From positions 1,426,001-1,490,000 of the forward strand of contig NZ_RKLQ01000001.1 of NCBI RefSeq assembly GCF_019599405.1: a stretch of DNA of 64,000 nucleotides. The letters are read 5' to 3'. The first letter of the stretch is position 1. Each line of letters opens with the position of its first letter. Below, one piece after another: positions 1 through 8,702 of this stretch. This DNA is from Haloarcula salinisoli. Its GTDB lineage: Archaea; Halobacteriota; Halobacteria; Halobacteriales; Haloarculaceae. A model generated the notes under the pieces. That model was not told the origin of the DNA and made no database searches. It saw only the letters and a list, made by a program, of their open reading frames with translations. The position numbers were made by a program, and so were the translations under genes.

Positions 1-330
1 GTCGTCGTCGTCCATGATGTCGTCGTGGATGAGCGTGAAGGTCTGGATGACCTCGATGGCGATGGCCGCCGACAGCAGGTCGACCTCCCCGTCCTCGAGC
101 GTGGGGAACGCACGGTAGTCGGCCCCTCGCGGTTCGACGGAAAGCAGCGACTCACCGACCAGGAGGAGGACGGTCGGCCGGAGCCGCTTGCCGCCGGCGT
201 CGAGCAGGTATCGAGTCGCCTCGTAGAGCCCCTCCGGTCGGGTGACCGGCAGCGCCTCCGGGAGCGCCTCGTTGATCCGCTCGCGACGGGCGAGGATAGC
301 TTGTTCGACCTGCTGGTGGCGTTCTGACAT
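1..330 (-). CDS. idsA: Geranylgeranyl/polyprenyl diphosphate synthase (partial, N-terminal 110 residues)
   Basis: Short-chain trans-isoprenyl diphosphate synthase, which condenses IPP with allylic diphosphates to give the C20 (or C25) chains of archaeal lipids. The window keeps only the N-terminus. The substrate-binding GGKRLRP motif is at residues 46-52 and the first aspartate-rich motif (DDIMD) at 103-107, right at the edge; the second DDxxD and the rest lie outside. The ATG at 330 is 2 nt after the stop of the RNase J gene, so the two are almost certainly cotranscribed. The upstream genes mvk and ipk feed it with IPP. The family call is secure; the exact chain length made cannot be read from this fragment. 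Confidence 0.93.
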   Translation of the reverse strand, partial: MSERHQQVEQAILARRERINEALPEALPVTRPEGLYEATRYLLDAGGKRLRPTVLLLVGESLLSVEPRGADYRAFPTLEDGEVDLLSAAIAIEVIQTFTLIHDDIMDDDD

Positions 331-332
331 GC

Positions 333-1679
333 TTATTCGGTGAGCTGAATCATATTCCCGTTGCGGGTGATATGCAGGTCGCGACCGACCTTGAGGCCAA
401 AGTCCTCGGCGAGGTCCACGTAGGGCGCGAACCCTTTGAGGCTCTGGTGGGCCGGGATGACGTGCTGTGGCTGCAGTGCCTCTAGCATCTGGTAGTGCCC
501 CTCCTCGCGGAGGTGGCCCGAAACGTGGATGTCGTCGTAGATGCGGGCGCCCTGCATGCCCAGCAGCTTCTCGGACTGGTAGCGCTGGCCCTCGTTGGTC
601 GGCTCCGGGATGACCCGGGCCGAGAACAGGACCTTGTCACCGTCGGACAGTTCGTAGGGCGTCTCGCCACGGCCCATACGGGTGAGCATCGCGCGGGGCT
701 CGCCCTGGTGGCCCGTGACGATGGGCAGGAAGTTCTCCTTGCCCTCGTTCATGATTCGCTTGAACGTGCGGTCGACGGACTTGCGGTGGCCGTACATCCC
801 GAGGTCGTCCGGGAAGTCGACGAAGTCGAGTCGTTCCGCAGTCCCCGAGTACTTCTCCATCGAACGACCCAGCAGGACCGGCTGACGGCCCATGTCCTCT
901 GCGAACTCGACGAGGCTCTTCACGCGGGCGATGTGGGAGGAGAACGTCGTGGCGACGATACCGCCGTCGTAGTCCTCGATGCTCGTCATGACGTCCTTGA
1001 GGTGGGTCCGGGCGACGTTCTCGGAGGGGGTTCGGCCCTTCCGGCCGGCGTTCGTACAGTCCTCGATGTAACAGAGGACGCCCTCGTCCTCGCGAGCGAT
1101 CTCGCGGAACCGCTTCATGTCGATGGGGTCACCGATGACCGGCGTGTGGTCCATCCGCTTGTCCAGCCCGTAGACGACGGCGCCCTCGGGGGTGTGCAAG
1201 ACCGGGTTGATTGCGTCGATGATGGAGTGGGTGACGTTGACGAACTCGAGTTCGTTGCGCTCGCCGATCTGCATCGTCTCGCCGGCTTCCATCTTGACGA
1301 GGTCGTTCTGGACCCCGAACTTCTCCTCGCCCTTGATCTGCTGTTTGACCAGCTCGATGGTAAACGGCGTCGCGACGATGGGGGCATCGTAGCGGTGGGC
1401 CAGCTTCGAGATGGCACCGATGTGGTCGAGGTGACCGTGGGTCGGGACGATGGCCTTCACGTCGCCTTCGAGTTCGGACATGACCCGGTCGTCCGGGATA
1501 GCGCCCATGTCGATGAGGTCGAGCGAGTGCATCCGCTCGGTCTCGACGTTGTCGTGAATCAGTACCTTCGAGAGGTTGAGGCCCATGTCGAAGATGACGA
1601 CGTCGTCGCCCGCTCGAACGGCCGTCATCTGTCGGCCCACAGCCTCGTATCCGCCAATTGTTGCGATTTCGACTTCCAT
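333..1679 (-). CDS. rnj: Archaeal RNase J-type beta-CASP ribonuclease
   Basis: Metallo-beta-lactamase/beta-CASP nuclease of about 448 residues, the expected size for archaeal RNase J, a 5'-3' exoribonuclease acting in mRNA decay. The zinc-binding HGHLDH motif is at residues 81-86, and later motifs include a TGHQGEP block and a C-terminal HVSGH-type motif. The reading frame stays open far upstream to 2786, but that extension is arginine/proline-rich shadow of the neighbouring gene, so the ATG at 1679 ([17 protein letters not shown]) is chosen. It lies between an acidic membrane protein gene and idsA. Genes of this family often sit in the archaeal isoprenoid operon without an obvious biochemical link. 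Confidence 0.95.
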   Translation of the reverse strand: MEVEIATIGGYEAVGRQMTAVRAGDDVVIFDMGLNLSKVLIHDNVETERMHSLDLIDMGAIPDDRVMSELEGDVKAIVPTHGHLDHIGAISKLAHRYDAPIVATPFTIELVKQQIKGEEKFGVQNDLVKMEAGETMQIGERNELEFVNVTHSIIDAINPVLHTPEGAVVYGLDKRMDHTPVIGDPIDMKRFREIAREDEGVLCYIEDCTNAGRKGRTPSENVARTHLKDVMTSIEDYDGGIVATTFSSHIARVKSLVEFAEDMGRQPVLLGRSMEKYSGTAERLDFVDFPDDLGMYGHRKSVDRTFKRIMNEGKENFLPIVTGHQGEPRAMLTRMGRGETPYELSDGDKVLFSARVIPEPTNEGQRYQSEKLLGMQGARIYDDIHVSGHLREEGHYQMLEALQPQHVIPAHQSLKGFAPYVDLAEDFGLKVGRDLHITRNGNMIQLTE

Positions 1680-1944
1680 GGTTGTAGCTCCGAGTAGGAG
1701 CCGCCCGCGAGCACGCGGTCGGGGCTGGCAACGACGGTAACGGCTGAAACGGCGTCTCGGTTCCTTGAGCGAGGCCGGCCGGGTGTCGCCCGTAGCCTCG
1801 CTGTCCGTCGCGGAAGGGACTCGTGTCCCGACGACTGTTCCCGTCGTCTGCCGGCCGCCGACCCGTCGCGGGCGGCCGTGCGCTCGGTTACCGACGGATA
1901 CAACGCCAGTTCTTAAAACGATGTGGGTTCCGAGTCGTCGACGA
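1680..1944. other. 265-bp non-coding gap upstream of rnj
   Basis: No ORF with plausible codon use is seen. On the minus strand a TTTTAAGA A/T box at about 1912-1919 could be a promoter for rnj and idsA, but it would leave a leader of about 200 nt. This is a weak call; cotranscription from upstream is equally possible. Confidence 0.35.
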
Positions 1945-3141
1945 CTACGAGTCCTCGAGCGCGTCCGAGAGCGGGTCGCTATCTGATTTCGTCTCGAAGG
2001 GCGTCGATTCCCCGGACTCCTCGTCCAGGTCCTCGGAGGGTTCCTCGTCACCGCTGTCCGCTTCTGGTGTCTCCTCGTCTCCGGAGAACAGTCCCGAGAC
2101 GTCCTCTGCCGACTCTTCTCCTCCGTCGTCCGTCTCGCCGAAGAGGTCGTCGGCCGTCCGGGGACCGTCCGACGACTCCTCGTCGCCATCTCCCATCTCC
2201 CAGCCAGACGACTCCTCGGCCCTCGGGGACTCCGCAGCCGGCTCCGTGGTCCCGGACTCGTCGGCGGCCTCGCTTTCGGCGGGCACCGCCGTCTCGAACT
2301 CCGAGGGGTCCGGCGGCGACCACTCCTCCGGCTGTGTTTCGACCGGTCCGGAGTCGGTCTCTGCTGTCTCGGCCGGTTCGGGGTCGGTCTCTGCTGTCTC
2401 GGCCGGTTCGTCCTCCCCGCCTGTGGTCGACTGTTCGACCCACTCGTTCGAGTCGGTCGTCTCCGGTGGGGACTCGTCGGGCGCGTCCCCACGCTCGTCG
2501 TCCAGGACGGGTTCGTCGGGCGGGGGCGCTGCGTCCGCGGTCGCGTCCGCTGGTGATGCGGGTTGGCTCTCCGGCTCGGGGGATTCCTCGACGACGGTCT
2601 GTTCGTCGGTGGCTGGCTCCGACTGGGAGTCAGGCGCGGGCTCGTCTTCGGTGGAGTCCGGTCCCGGCTCTCCCTGGGCCGTCTCGGTGGCGTCTTCGGC
2701 GCCATCGGACGGTGACTCCTCGTCCACCGTGTCGGTGGCCGCCGTGGCTGCACCCGTGGTCCCGGCGATGTCCCCGGGAGTATCATCGTCGGTGGCCGCC
2801 ACCTCGTCGTCGGTCGCGTCGCCGTCGGCGGGCTCGGTGGCTGCCACGTCGACAGTCTGGCCCTGCACGAGGCCGGCCGTCGTCGCGTCGGCGACGAGTT
2901 TGTACGCCAGACCGACCAGGCCCGACAGGAGGAGCAACACGCCGATAGTTATGAGCGCGATAGCGGCCACCACGGGACCAGTCGCCGCCCCGGCGGCGCC
3001 ACCGGCGACGTCGGTGAGTACACGACCGCCCACGATGACTCCGGTGCCGACGAAGACGCCGGCGACCAGCGTCACCGCGAGGAGGTAGCCGACGAAGCGG
3101 ACACCGTATCGATAGACATCTGATAACCCAGCAGCAGACAT
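1945..3141 (-). CDS. Membrane protein with two helices and a long acidic low-complexity tail
   Basis: About 398 residues. Two hydrophobic helices lie near residues 10-40 and 52-85, with a Gly/Ala-rich turn between them. They are followed by roughly 300 residues dominated by Glu, Asp, Ser, Thr and Pro, with no recognisable fold. The tail is probably cytoplasmic and disordered. The ATG at 3141 ([13 protein letters not shown]) is chosen because residues upstream of it fall into ipk. The gene sits inside the mevalonate operon between ipk and rnj. A 28-bp stretch is duplicated in tandem inside the tail. I do not recognise the family; the ordering suggests a membrane-linked partner of lipid synthesis or RNA decay, but that is inference only. 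Confidence 0.75.
   Translation of the reverse strand: MSAAGLSDVYRYGVRFVGYLLAVTLVAGVFVGTGVIVGGRVLTDVAGGAAGAATGPVVAAIALITIGVLLLLSGLVGLAYKLVADATTAGLVQGQTVDVAATEPADGDATDDEVAATDDDTPGDIAGTTGAATAATDTVDEESPSDGAEDATETAQGEPGPDSTEDEPAPDSQSEPATDEQTVVEESPEPESQPASPADATADAAPPPDEPVLDDERGDAPDESPPETTDSNEWVEQSTTGGEDEPAETAETDPEPAETAETDSGPVETQPEEWSPPDPSEFETAVPAESEAADESGTTEPAAESPRAEESSGWEMGDGDEESSDGPRTADDLFGETDDGGEESAEDVSGLFSGDEETPEADSGDEEPSEDLDEESGESTPFETKSDSDPLSDALEDS
2353..2410. repeat. Two tandem 28-bp copies (30-bp period) inside the acidic-tail gene
   Basis: An identical 28-bp block occurs at 2353-2380 and 2383-2410. The 30-bp period adds exactly ten codons, so it is an in-frame duplication of an EPAETAETD-type peptide in the disordered tail. 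It is probably a slippage or unequal exchange product tolerated because the tail is unstructured. Confidence 0.85.
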
Positions 3142-3184
3142 AATCGGACAAATGATAACTGCAGTAAAATAGGTTACGACGGGA

Positions 3185-3931
3185 TTACGTCGTCCCGTCG
3201 CCGGCGACGGTCGTCCCGGGGTCGCCACCGGCGAGGAAGGTGCCGAGTGCCGCTGGGCCGAAGACGTGGGCCGGCGAGGAGAGCGCGAGCAGCGCCCGTA
3301 TCTTCCCGGCCATCCCGCCCGAGACGTCGGTCGCCTCACTGGCGCCCAGTGCCGACGCCACCTCGTCGAAGGCCGTTATACGGTCGATAACCTCGCCCTC
3401 GTCGTCAAGGACACCCGGGACCGTCGAGCAGACGCCGACCCGGTCGGCCTCGACCGCCGGGGCCAGTTCGACCACGAGTTCGTCGCCGCTCAGGACTGTG
3501 GTGCCCTCGCCCCGGTGGGCCACGAGGTCACCGTGGAGGACGGGGACAAACCCCTCCGCGAGCAGTGTCCGAACCTGTTCGGTCGGGAGGTCGAGGGCCC
3601 CCGCAGCGTCGCGGCTCGCGGCCGAGAACGGGTGGACCGGGACGGCGGGGACGCCCCGCTCGGCCAGCGCCGTGACGACGGCGTCGTTGAGCCGTTTCAT
3701 CGCGCCGTGGATGGCGGCGACCCCGGCCGCGTCGTGGGTGCCATCGGTCGTGCTGACGCCGTAGTCGGCGGCGTGGTGGTGGCCGAAACTGCCGCCGCCG
3801 TGGACCACGACGAGGTCGTCGTCGCTGGCTGCGACGGCGTCGGCGGCCGCCGCGAGCGCGTCGTCGTCGACAGTCTCGGGCTCGTCTTTCTCGGTGACCA
3901 CGCTCCCGCCGAGTTTCAGAACGACGGTCAC
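3185..3931 (-). CDS. ipk: Isopentenyl phosphate kinase
   Basis: Amino acid kinase-fold enzyme of 248 residues that phosphorylates isopentenyl phosphate to isopentenyl diphosphate in the archaeal mevalonate pathway. Visible features are the N-terminal LKLGGS loop (residues 5-10) and the HGGGSFGHHHAADYG block at about 44-58, which carries the substrate-contacting histidine of the family; a GGMAGK motif follows near the C-terminus. The start overlaps the mvk stop by 4 nt (ATGA), indicating translational coupling. Together with mvk and idsA it gives most of the dedicated steps from mevalonate to C20 diphosphate, apart from the mevalonate phosphate steps, which are not in this window. Confidence 0.95.
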   Translation of the reverse strand: MTVVLKLGGSVVTEKDEPETVDDDALAAAADAVAASDDDLVVVHGGGSFGHHHAADYGVSTTDGTHDAAGVAAIHGAMKRLNDAVVTALAERGVPAVPVHPFSAASRDAAGALDLPTEQVRTLLAEGFVPVLHGDLVAHRGEGTTVLSGDELVVELAPAVEADRVGVCSTVPGVLDDEGEVIDRITAFDEVASALGASEATDVSGGMAGKIRALLALSSPAHVFGPAALGTFLAGGDPGTTVAGDGTT

Positions 3932-4911
3932 TCCGCCCGGACCCCCTCGGTGTCCAGCGCCGCCCGGAACGCCTCGTCACAGCCCGGCGTGTACTTCAGT
4001 GCCGTCAGTGCGGCGTCCGTCTCGTCGAGGGCGACGACACAGCCCCCGCCGCCGGCGCCGGTGAGCTTCGCACCCATCGCGCCAGCGTCGCGGGCCGCCC
4101 AGACCATCGTATCGAGCGAGCGCGAGGATACCCCCAGCGCCCCGAGTAAGCCGTGATTGAAGTCCATCAGCTCGCCCAGCGTCTCCGTGTCCTCGGTGCC
4201 GAGCACGGACTCGCCCTCCCGGACGATATCACCGATTGCCTCGACGGTGTCGGCCGCGAAGTCGTACTCCTCGCGGAGCTCGCGGACGCCCGCGACGAGT
4301 TCGCCAGTGTCCCCGGCCCCGCCGTCGTAGCCGATGACGAACGGCAGGTTTCCGACCCCCTCGAGGCGGCGGCAGTCGTCGCCCTCGACGCGGACCGCCC
4401 CGCCCATCGCCGAGCAGAACGTATCCGCGCGGGAGGCCTCCCCGTCCTGGACCGCTGCCTCTACCTGATAGGCCCGGTCGGCTATCTCCGCGCGCGGCAG
4501 TTCGACGCCAAGTTCCCGACAGCCCGCGTCGATGGCCGCACAGGCGACGCCAGCGGACGAGCCAAGCCCCGCACCGAGGGGAATATCGCTCTCTATCCAT
4601 ATCTCGAAGCCCGCATCGGGTGCGTCTGCTGCGTCTCTGACCTGAGCGACGGCCTCGTTGACGTAGCCCGTGGCCGCCTCCACCAGGGAGTTCTCGGCGT
4701 CGACGTCGGGGTGGTCGGTGTCGTCGCCGACGTACTCGACGGTAAAGCCGTCGAGCTGGAGGTCGTCGGCGTGGACGACCAGCCCCTCGTCGATCTCCTC
4801 TGCCGTGACGCGAGCCCGGCGCTCGATGGCACACGGGACCGCCGGTTCGCCGTAGACGACTGCGTGCTCCCCGAACAGGTACACCTTGCCGGGAGCGCTC
4901 GACGTGACCAT
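3928..4911 (-). CDS. mvk: Mevalonate kinase (GHMP family)
   Basis: A 327-residue GHMP kinase that phosphorylates mevalonate with ATP. The N-terminal APGKVYLFGEHAVVYG block is at residues 6-21, the phosphate-binding loop with GLGSSA at 115-120, and the third GHMP motif (KLTGAGGGGC) near the C-terminus. Length is normal for archaeal enzymes. It is the first visible gene of the operon mvk-ipk-membrane protein-rnj-idsA and overlaps ipk by 4 nt. Galactokinase or homoserine kinase are excluded by the EHAVVYGEPA motif and by the ipk neighbour. Confidence 0.95.
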   Translation of the reverse strand: MVTSSAPGKVYLFGEHAVVYGEPAVPCAIERRARVTAEEIDEGLVVHADDLQLDGFTVEYVGDDTDHPDVDAENSLVEAATGYVNEAVAQVRDAADAPDAGFEIWIESDIPLGAGLGSSAGVACAAIDAGCRELGVELPRAEIADRAYQVEAAVQDGEASRADTFCSAMGGAVRVEGDDCRRLEGVGNLPFVIGYDGGAGDTGELVAGVRELREEYDFAADTVEAIGDIVREGESVLGTEDTETLGELMDFNHGLLGALGVSSRSLDTMVWAARDAGAMGAKLTGAGGGGCVVALDETDAALTALKYTPGCDEAFRAALDTEGVRAE

Positions 4912-4983
4912 ACCCCTGCCTGTGCGTGCAGGGTGTTAGGTGTTTTCGGAGACGACTGCGGCCGCTCGACACTCCCCCCTCGG

Positions 4984-5361
4984 TCACCGATACGCTTCGA
5001 GCAGGTCGTCGAGCAACAGACAGCGCGGGTCGGTCACCGGGTAGGCCGTATCGATGTACTCCTCTGCGGTCTCGATGTCGCCCCGGACGGCGTACTGCCT
5101 GACACGGGCCGCGTTCTCGTAGAAAGCCTCGTTCAGTTCGGCGGCGTCGTGGGCGTCGGCGGTCGCCGGCCCCGAGGTGAACAGTTCGCTCCGTATCTCC
5201 TCGAAGTCGACCATCTCGGCCTCGTACTCCCCGAGTTCCGAGAGGACGTACTCCACGGCGAAGCGCTGGAACTCCGACTTGCTCGAGAAGACGTCGTCCT
5301 CGACCATCTCCTCGACGCGGTCCATCACCGCCTCGGGGAAGCGAACTGTAGATTTGACCAC
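4984..5361 (-). CDS. Ribbon-helix-helix (CopG-like) DNA-binding protein
   Basis: About 125 residues. The N-terminus (VKSTVRFPEAVMDRVEEMVE, then a helix with SKSEFQRFAVEYVL) fits the beta strand plus two helices of a ribbon-helix-helix domain, residues about 2-45. The rest is an acidic helical region of unknown role. The GTG at 5361 is chosen because a TATA box lies about 30 bp upstream and the homologous region begins there; the frame upstream is not protein-like. Many such haloarchaeal proteins are autoregulators or nucleoid-associated factors. The target is unknown; the adjacent lipoprotein and P450 genes are candidates only by position. Confidence 0.8.
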   Translation of the reverse strand: MVKSTVRFPEAVMDRVEEMVEDDVFSSKSEFQRFAVEYVLSELGEYEAEMVDFEEIRSELFTSGPATADAHDAAELNEAFYENAARVRQYAVRGDIETAEEYIDTAYPVTDPRCLLLDDLLEAYR

Positions 5362-5385
5362 GTTGTTCGACCCAGACAGTGAACC

Positions 5386-5396
5386 AGTATAAATCC
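5386..5396 (-). promoter_or_regulatory. TATA box of the ribbon-helix-helix gene
   Basis: Read on the minus strand the sequence is ATTTATAC, centred about 30 bp before the GTG at 5361. This spacing predicts a transcript beginning at or next to the start codon and decides the start choice. Confidence 0.6.
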
Positions 5397-5632
5397 ACCT
5401 CAGCGTGCAAGCTTTCCGACAGATTCGCCCCGACGGTCGACCGCACCGATAGGTCCCGTCGGACGTGCCCGGCGTTGCCGTACCAGCCCGGCCGTGCCTG
5501 CTGGGCACTAGTTCCGTCAACCACGGACACGCCGGGCTGGCACGCTCTCTGTCCGCAAACCGGTCGGGTGCCACGATTCGTGCATCTCGTGTACACCTGA
5601 AAACATTTACCGGCCCCTCGAAATACCCGAGT

Positions 5633-6496
5633 ATGAACCGACGCCGACTGATTGTGTCCTGCAGCGGGTGTCTCGCCGCACTCGCCGGTTGCCTCACCGA
5701 ATCCACCGAGACGCCAACCGGACCTGCCGGGTCGGGGAACGAGTCACCAACCGAGCCTCCCGGGACGACGCCGACGGGCCAGCCCCCGGCCGTCGGTGTC
5801 GAGAACGTCGTCGCGCAGAAAGCCGTCACGTACAGTTCTGTGTACGGGTCCGGCGGCGTTCGGACCGACCCGAACACGCAGTACGTCGTCGCCTCGATAA
5901 CCGACGCATCGAAGCGGAACCCGCCGGAGTTCGTCCTCGAGACGGACAGCCAGACGTTCGAGTCGGGGCTCTCGAACACTCGGGGCTACACGCGGTACGG
6001 CGTCGCGGGCTACACCCGACCCTATCTCGTCTTTCCGGTCCCGTCCCCGTTGTCGGTATCGAACCCCCGCATCAGACTGACCGAGAGGGACGGTGCGGGG
6101 TACACCTGGTCGCTGCCGGAGCGCGCGACCGAGACGCTCGCGGCGCCAGCTCCACGGTTCGAACTGGAGTCGCTGACCGTGCCCGACAGCGTCGGCCGGC
6201 GCGAGGACCTGACAGTTTCGCTGACAGTTCGAAACGTCTCCGACACCGACGGCCGGTTCCTCGCGGCCGCCTACTGGCCGACGACCACCGTCGACGACGA
6301 CGAGTCACACGTCGTCGAGGCGACCGTCCCGGCGGGCGAAACGGCAGCCCGCTCGCTCGATATCTACGCCCGCGGCGCCGAGACGGCCGACGGCGTCGCC
6401 ACGCTGACCGTCGAGGGCCACGTCAGCGCCAGCCGCACGGTCCAGGTCGACGAGCGCAGGCGAACCGACGACCGGACGACCGAGGCGCCTCCCTGA
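5633..6496 (+). CDS. Tat-type lipoprotein of unknown function
   Basis: 287 residues. The N-terminus has arginines (MNRRRLIV), a short hydrophobic stretch and a lipobox ending LAGC at about residue 20, so it is expected to be exported by Tat and lipid-anchored outside the cell. A Pro/Thr/Gly-rich linker follows (to about 50), then a beta-rich body, including a C-terminal part that resembles an Ig-like domain (residues about 180-275, with alternating Val/Thr strands). An A/T box (CATTTACC, 5604-5611) sits 26 bp upstream of the ATG, consistent with a leaderless mRNA. Its stop is 2 bp from the convergent P450 stop. Function is not recognised. Confidence 0.75.
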   Translation: MNRRRLIVSCSGCLAALAGCLTESTETPTGPAGSGNESPTEPPGTTPTGQPPAVGVENVVAQKAVTYSSVYGSGGVRTDPNTQYVVASITDASKRNPPEFVLETDSQTFESGLSNTRGYTRYGVAGYTRPYLVFPVPSPLSVSNPRIRLTERDGAGYTWSLPERATETLAAPAPRFELESLTVPDSVGRREDLTVSLTVRNVSDTDGRFLAAAYWPTTTVDDDESHVVEATVPAGETAARSLDIYARGAETADGVATLTVEGHVSASRTVQVDERRRTDDRTTEAPP

Positions 6497-6498
6497 GT

Positions 6499-7839
6499 CT
6501 AGGGCCGCTCGCCGACACAGAACGACATCTCCTGGCGCGGGTGGGCCGTGAGCGACGGCATCAGTTCCAGGGGCGTCTCGCCCAGAAAGTCCAGTTCGTA
6601 CTGCTTTGCCGTCGTCGCGACGATGAGCTGGGCCTCGAGCATCGCCAGGTGCTTGCCGATGCAGTGGCGCGGCCCGCCGCCGAAGGGGAAGTAGGCAAAG
6701 CGGGGCCGCTCTTTGGCCCGCTCCGGTCGCCACCGCTCCGGGTCGAACGTGTCGGGGTCGTCGTAGAACCGCTCGGAGCGATGGACGCCCCACTGCGGGA
6801 GCATCAGCGTCTGGCCGCTGTCGATGCGGTAGTCCGACAGCGTCACGTCCTCCGTAGGTTCGCGGAACATCACGTACACGGGCGGGTAGAGCCGCATCGC
6901 CTCCTGGATGACCCACTCCAGATACTCAAGCTCCCGAACGTGTTCCATCCCGGGACGGTCGTCGCCGACGACCTCGTCTATCTCCTCGTGGACCCGCCGC
7001 TCGACCTCGGGGTGTTCCGACAGCAGGAACCACGTGTAGGTCAGCGTCAGCGCCGTGGTGTCGTGGCCCGCCAACAGCATCGTCATCATCTCGTCGCGCA
7101 GTTGCTCGGGCGACTCGACGCCGTCGTCCCGGGCGCGAATGAGCACCGAGAGGAAGTCCATCGGGCCGTCGTCGCCGCTGCCGGCCGTCTTCTCACGGAC
7201 CGCGATGATGTCGTCGAGAATTCCATCGAGCGTCTCGACGGCCGCGTCGAACTCCGCGTCGTCGGGCATCGGCATCCACTCCGGCGCGGCAAAGCGAAGC
7301 GGGTCCGGCTCGAAGCGCTGGCCCAGCGGCAGCAGCTGCTGTTCTATCGTCTCGACGCGCTCCTCGCTCAGCTGGACGCCCATCATCAGGTCGAGGATGA
7401 CGTCGAGTGTCGTCCGTGTCATCGCCCGCTCGACGTTGACCACGTCGCCTTCGCCCCAGTCGGCCAGCCGGTCCTCGGCGTGGTCCGTGATGCGGTCGGC
7501 CATCCCCGCCAGCCGACGCATCGAGAACGCCGGGTTCGCCAGCTGGCGCTGTTGCTCCCAGGTGTCGCCCTCGGAGAGCAGCAAGCCATCGCCCAGCAGG
7601 TCCCCCAGCGCGTCGCCCTGGAAGTCGGGTTTCCGGAAGCGGTCGGCCTCCGAGACCAGCACCCGCTCGATAGCGGTCGGGTCCGACAGCATCACCGTCT
7701 CCATCGGGCCCATGTCGAAGTAGGCCACGTCGCCGTAGGCATCTTCGAGCGCCGAGATGAATCTGAACGGGTCCGAGGCGTAGGTCCGACTGCTCCCGAA
7801 CAGCGGTTCGCCCTTCGGTCCGGGTGGCGTTTCTGCCAT
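6499..7839 (-). CDS. Cytochrome P450
   Basis: 446-residue soluble P450 monooxygenase. The heme-binding loop FGGGPRHCIGKHLAM near residue 390 supplies the cysteine ligand; the I-helix oxygen-activation motif is LLAGHDTTALTLT, the K-helix has an E-x-x-R pair (EAMRLYPP), and the PERW motif is present. No membrane anchor is visible, as expected for archaeal forms. No ferredoxin or reductase lies beside it, so electron donors must come from elsewhere. Substrate is unknown; carotenoid or terpenoid hydroxylation is a speculation prompted only by the nearby isoprenoid operon. The gene stands alone, with a weak A/T box about 30 bp before the ATG. Confidence 0.95.
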   Translation of the reverse strand: MAETPPGPKGEPLFGSSRTYASDPFRFISALEDAYGDVAYFDMGPMETVMLSDPTAIERVLVSEADRFRKPDFQGDALGDLLGDGLLLSEGDTWEQQRQLANPAFSMRRLAGMADRITDHAEDRLADWGEGDVVNVERAMTRTTLDVILDLMMGVQLSEERVETIEQQLLPLGQRFEPDPLRFAAPEWMPMPDDAEFDAAVETLDGILDDIIAVREKTAGSGDDGPMDFLSVLIRARDDGVESPEQLRDEMMTMLLAGHDTTALTLTYTWFLLSEHPEVERRVHEEIDEVVGDDRPGMEHVRELEYLEWVIQEAMRLYPPVYVMFREPTEDVTLSDYRIDSGQTLMLPQWGVHRSERFYDDPDTFDPERWRPERAKERPRFAYFPFGGGPRHCIGKHLAMLEAQLIVATTAKQYELDFLGETPLELMPSLTAHPRQEMSFCVGERP

Positions 7840-7934
7840 CGACGCGAGTTAGGACCGGACACTCTTGAATTACGTGCCAACTCCGACGTGTTGGGATATC
7901 GGTAGTCGTGACTGCACCACCGGACGCCTCGCGG

Positions 7935-8315
7935 TTACAACCACCGCGTGGGGTCTAGGTCCCAGTCGGTGTTTGTACGGGCCCACGTCCCGCCCAGCCC
8001 GCCGACGGCGCTCAAGCCGACGGTGTAGCCGAGGAAAAATAGGAAGACGAGCGCGAGGAAGATACCGTATCCCGGTGCCGACGGCGGGATGCCGAATCCC
8101 AGCATCCCAGCGACGAACAGGGACGGGACGAACAACGCAAGCAGTGGAATCATCGCGGCGACGCCGGCGAGCGTCCCGAGCCACAGGCCGCTGCGGTAAC
8201 CGCCGCCGTGGCGGTACGCCGCCGCAGCGCCGCCGGCGACCGAGGAAAACGGGACAATCGAAAGCGCCAGCGTCACCAGCGCACCCAGACCGGCATCGAC
8301 GAACGTCTCTCGCAT
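7935..8315 (-). CDS. DUF5518-type four-helix membrane protein
   Basis: 126 residues, largely hydrophobic. About four transmembrane segments can be drawn (roughly 8-28, 45-65, 66-78 and 84-108) with Gly-rich turns. The pattern GALVTLALSIVPFSSVAGGAAAAY followed by Gly-Gly fits the haloarchaeal DUF5518 family, whose function is unknown. A GTATATTACC box at 8342-8350 lies about 31 bp upstream of the ATG. A shorter relative is encoded just upstream. The call rests on remembered family pattern, not on a search. Confidence 0.7.
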   Translation of the reverse strand: MRETFVDAGLGALVTLALSIVPFSSVAGGAAAAYRHGGGYRSGLWLGTLAGVAAMIPLLALFVPSLFVAGMLGFGIPPSAPGYGIFLALVFLFFLGYTVGLSAVGGLGGTWARTNTDWDLDPTRWL

Positions 8316-8383
8316 CCTGTCTGTCGGTGTCGGTAGCGGGGGTAATATACTGTGGGGTCACACCCAGCTGGCGACGGCGCCGC

Positions 8384-8593
8384 TCACAGCTCCATCTCGT
8401 ACTTCGCGTAGTTGCCCAGCCACCCGCCCAGTGCGCTCAGCCCGACAGTGTAGAGCGCACTGACCACTGCGGCAAAGAGGAAAAACAGGAGTCCGAGCGC
8501 GCCGAACGCCCCCGGAGCACCTGAACCGAAGTAGAACACCCCGAAGAAGAGAACGAAGAGCCCGAAGAAGACCGCGCCGGCGAGCAGACTCAT
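8384..8593 (-). CDS. Short DUF5518-like membrane protein (lacks the N-terminal half)
   Basis: 69 residues with two to three hydrophobic helices. Its C-terminal part (VGLSALGGWLGNYAK) matches the end of the full-length neighbour (VGLSAVGGLGGTWAR), so it is a paralogue. The N-terminal helix pair and GG loop are missing, and the frame upstream of the ATG at 8593 is not hydrophobic. An A/T box (CATACTATCG, about 8613-8621) sits about 24 bp upstream, so the short form has its own promoter and may be expressed rather than being a dead fragment. Alternatively it is a decaying 5'-truncated duplicate. Confidence 0.6.
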   Translation of the reverse strand: MSLLAGAVFFGLFVLFFGVFYFGSGAPGAFGALGLLFFLFAAVVSALYTVGLSALGGWLGNYAKYEMEL

Positions 8594-8683
8594 GACCCCT
8601 GCGATAGTATGGGTTGGGAGGGGTGAAAACGCGGTCACAGCGTCCACTGGGGCACCGAGTCGCTGACTGTGGGAGCGGGAGAA

Positions 8684-8696
8684 CGGAAAAGGAAAC
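8684..8696 (-). terminator. Pyrimidine-rich terminator after rps2
   Basis: Just past the rps2 stop the minus strand reads GTTTCCTTTTCCG, the T-rich pattern at which archaeal RNA polymerase stops. It fits the end of the long ribosomal/enolase transcript. Confidence 0.45.
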
Positions 8697-8702
8697 TCGG
8701 GC

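Noticed and set aside
333-2786. 817-residue ORF extending the RNase J frame upstream
   Set aside because: The N-terminal 370 residues are Arg/Pro/Ser-rich with no known domain and lie antisense or out of frame with other signals; the conserved protein begins at 1679.
5668-7905. 745-residue plus-strand ORF across the lipoprotein and P450 genes
   Set aside because: Typical GC-rich shadow frame; overlaps two well-supported genes and has an arginine-rich composition.
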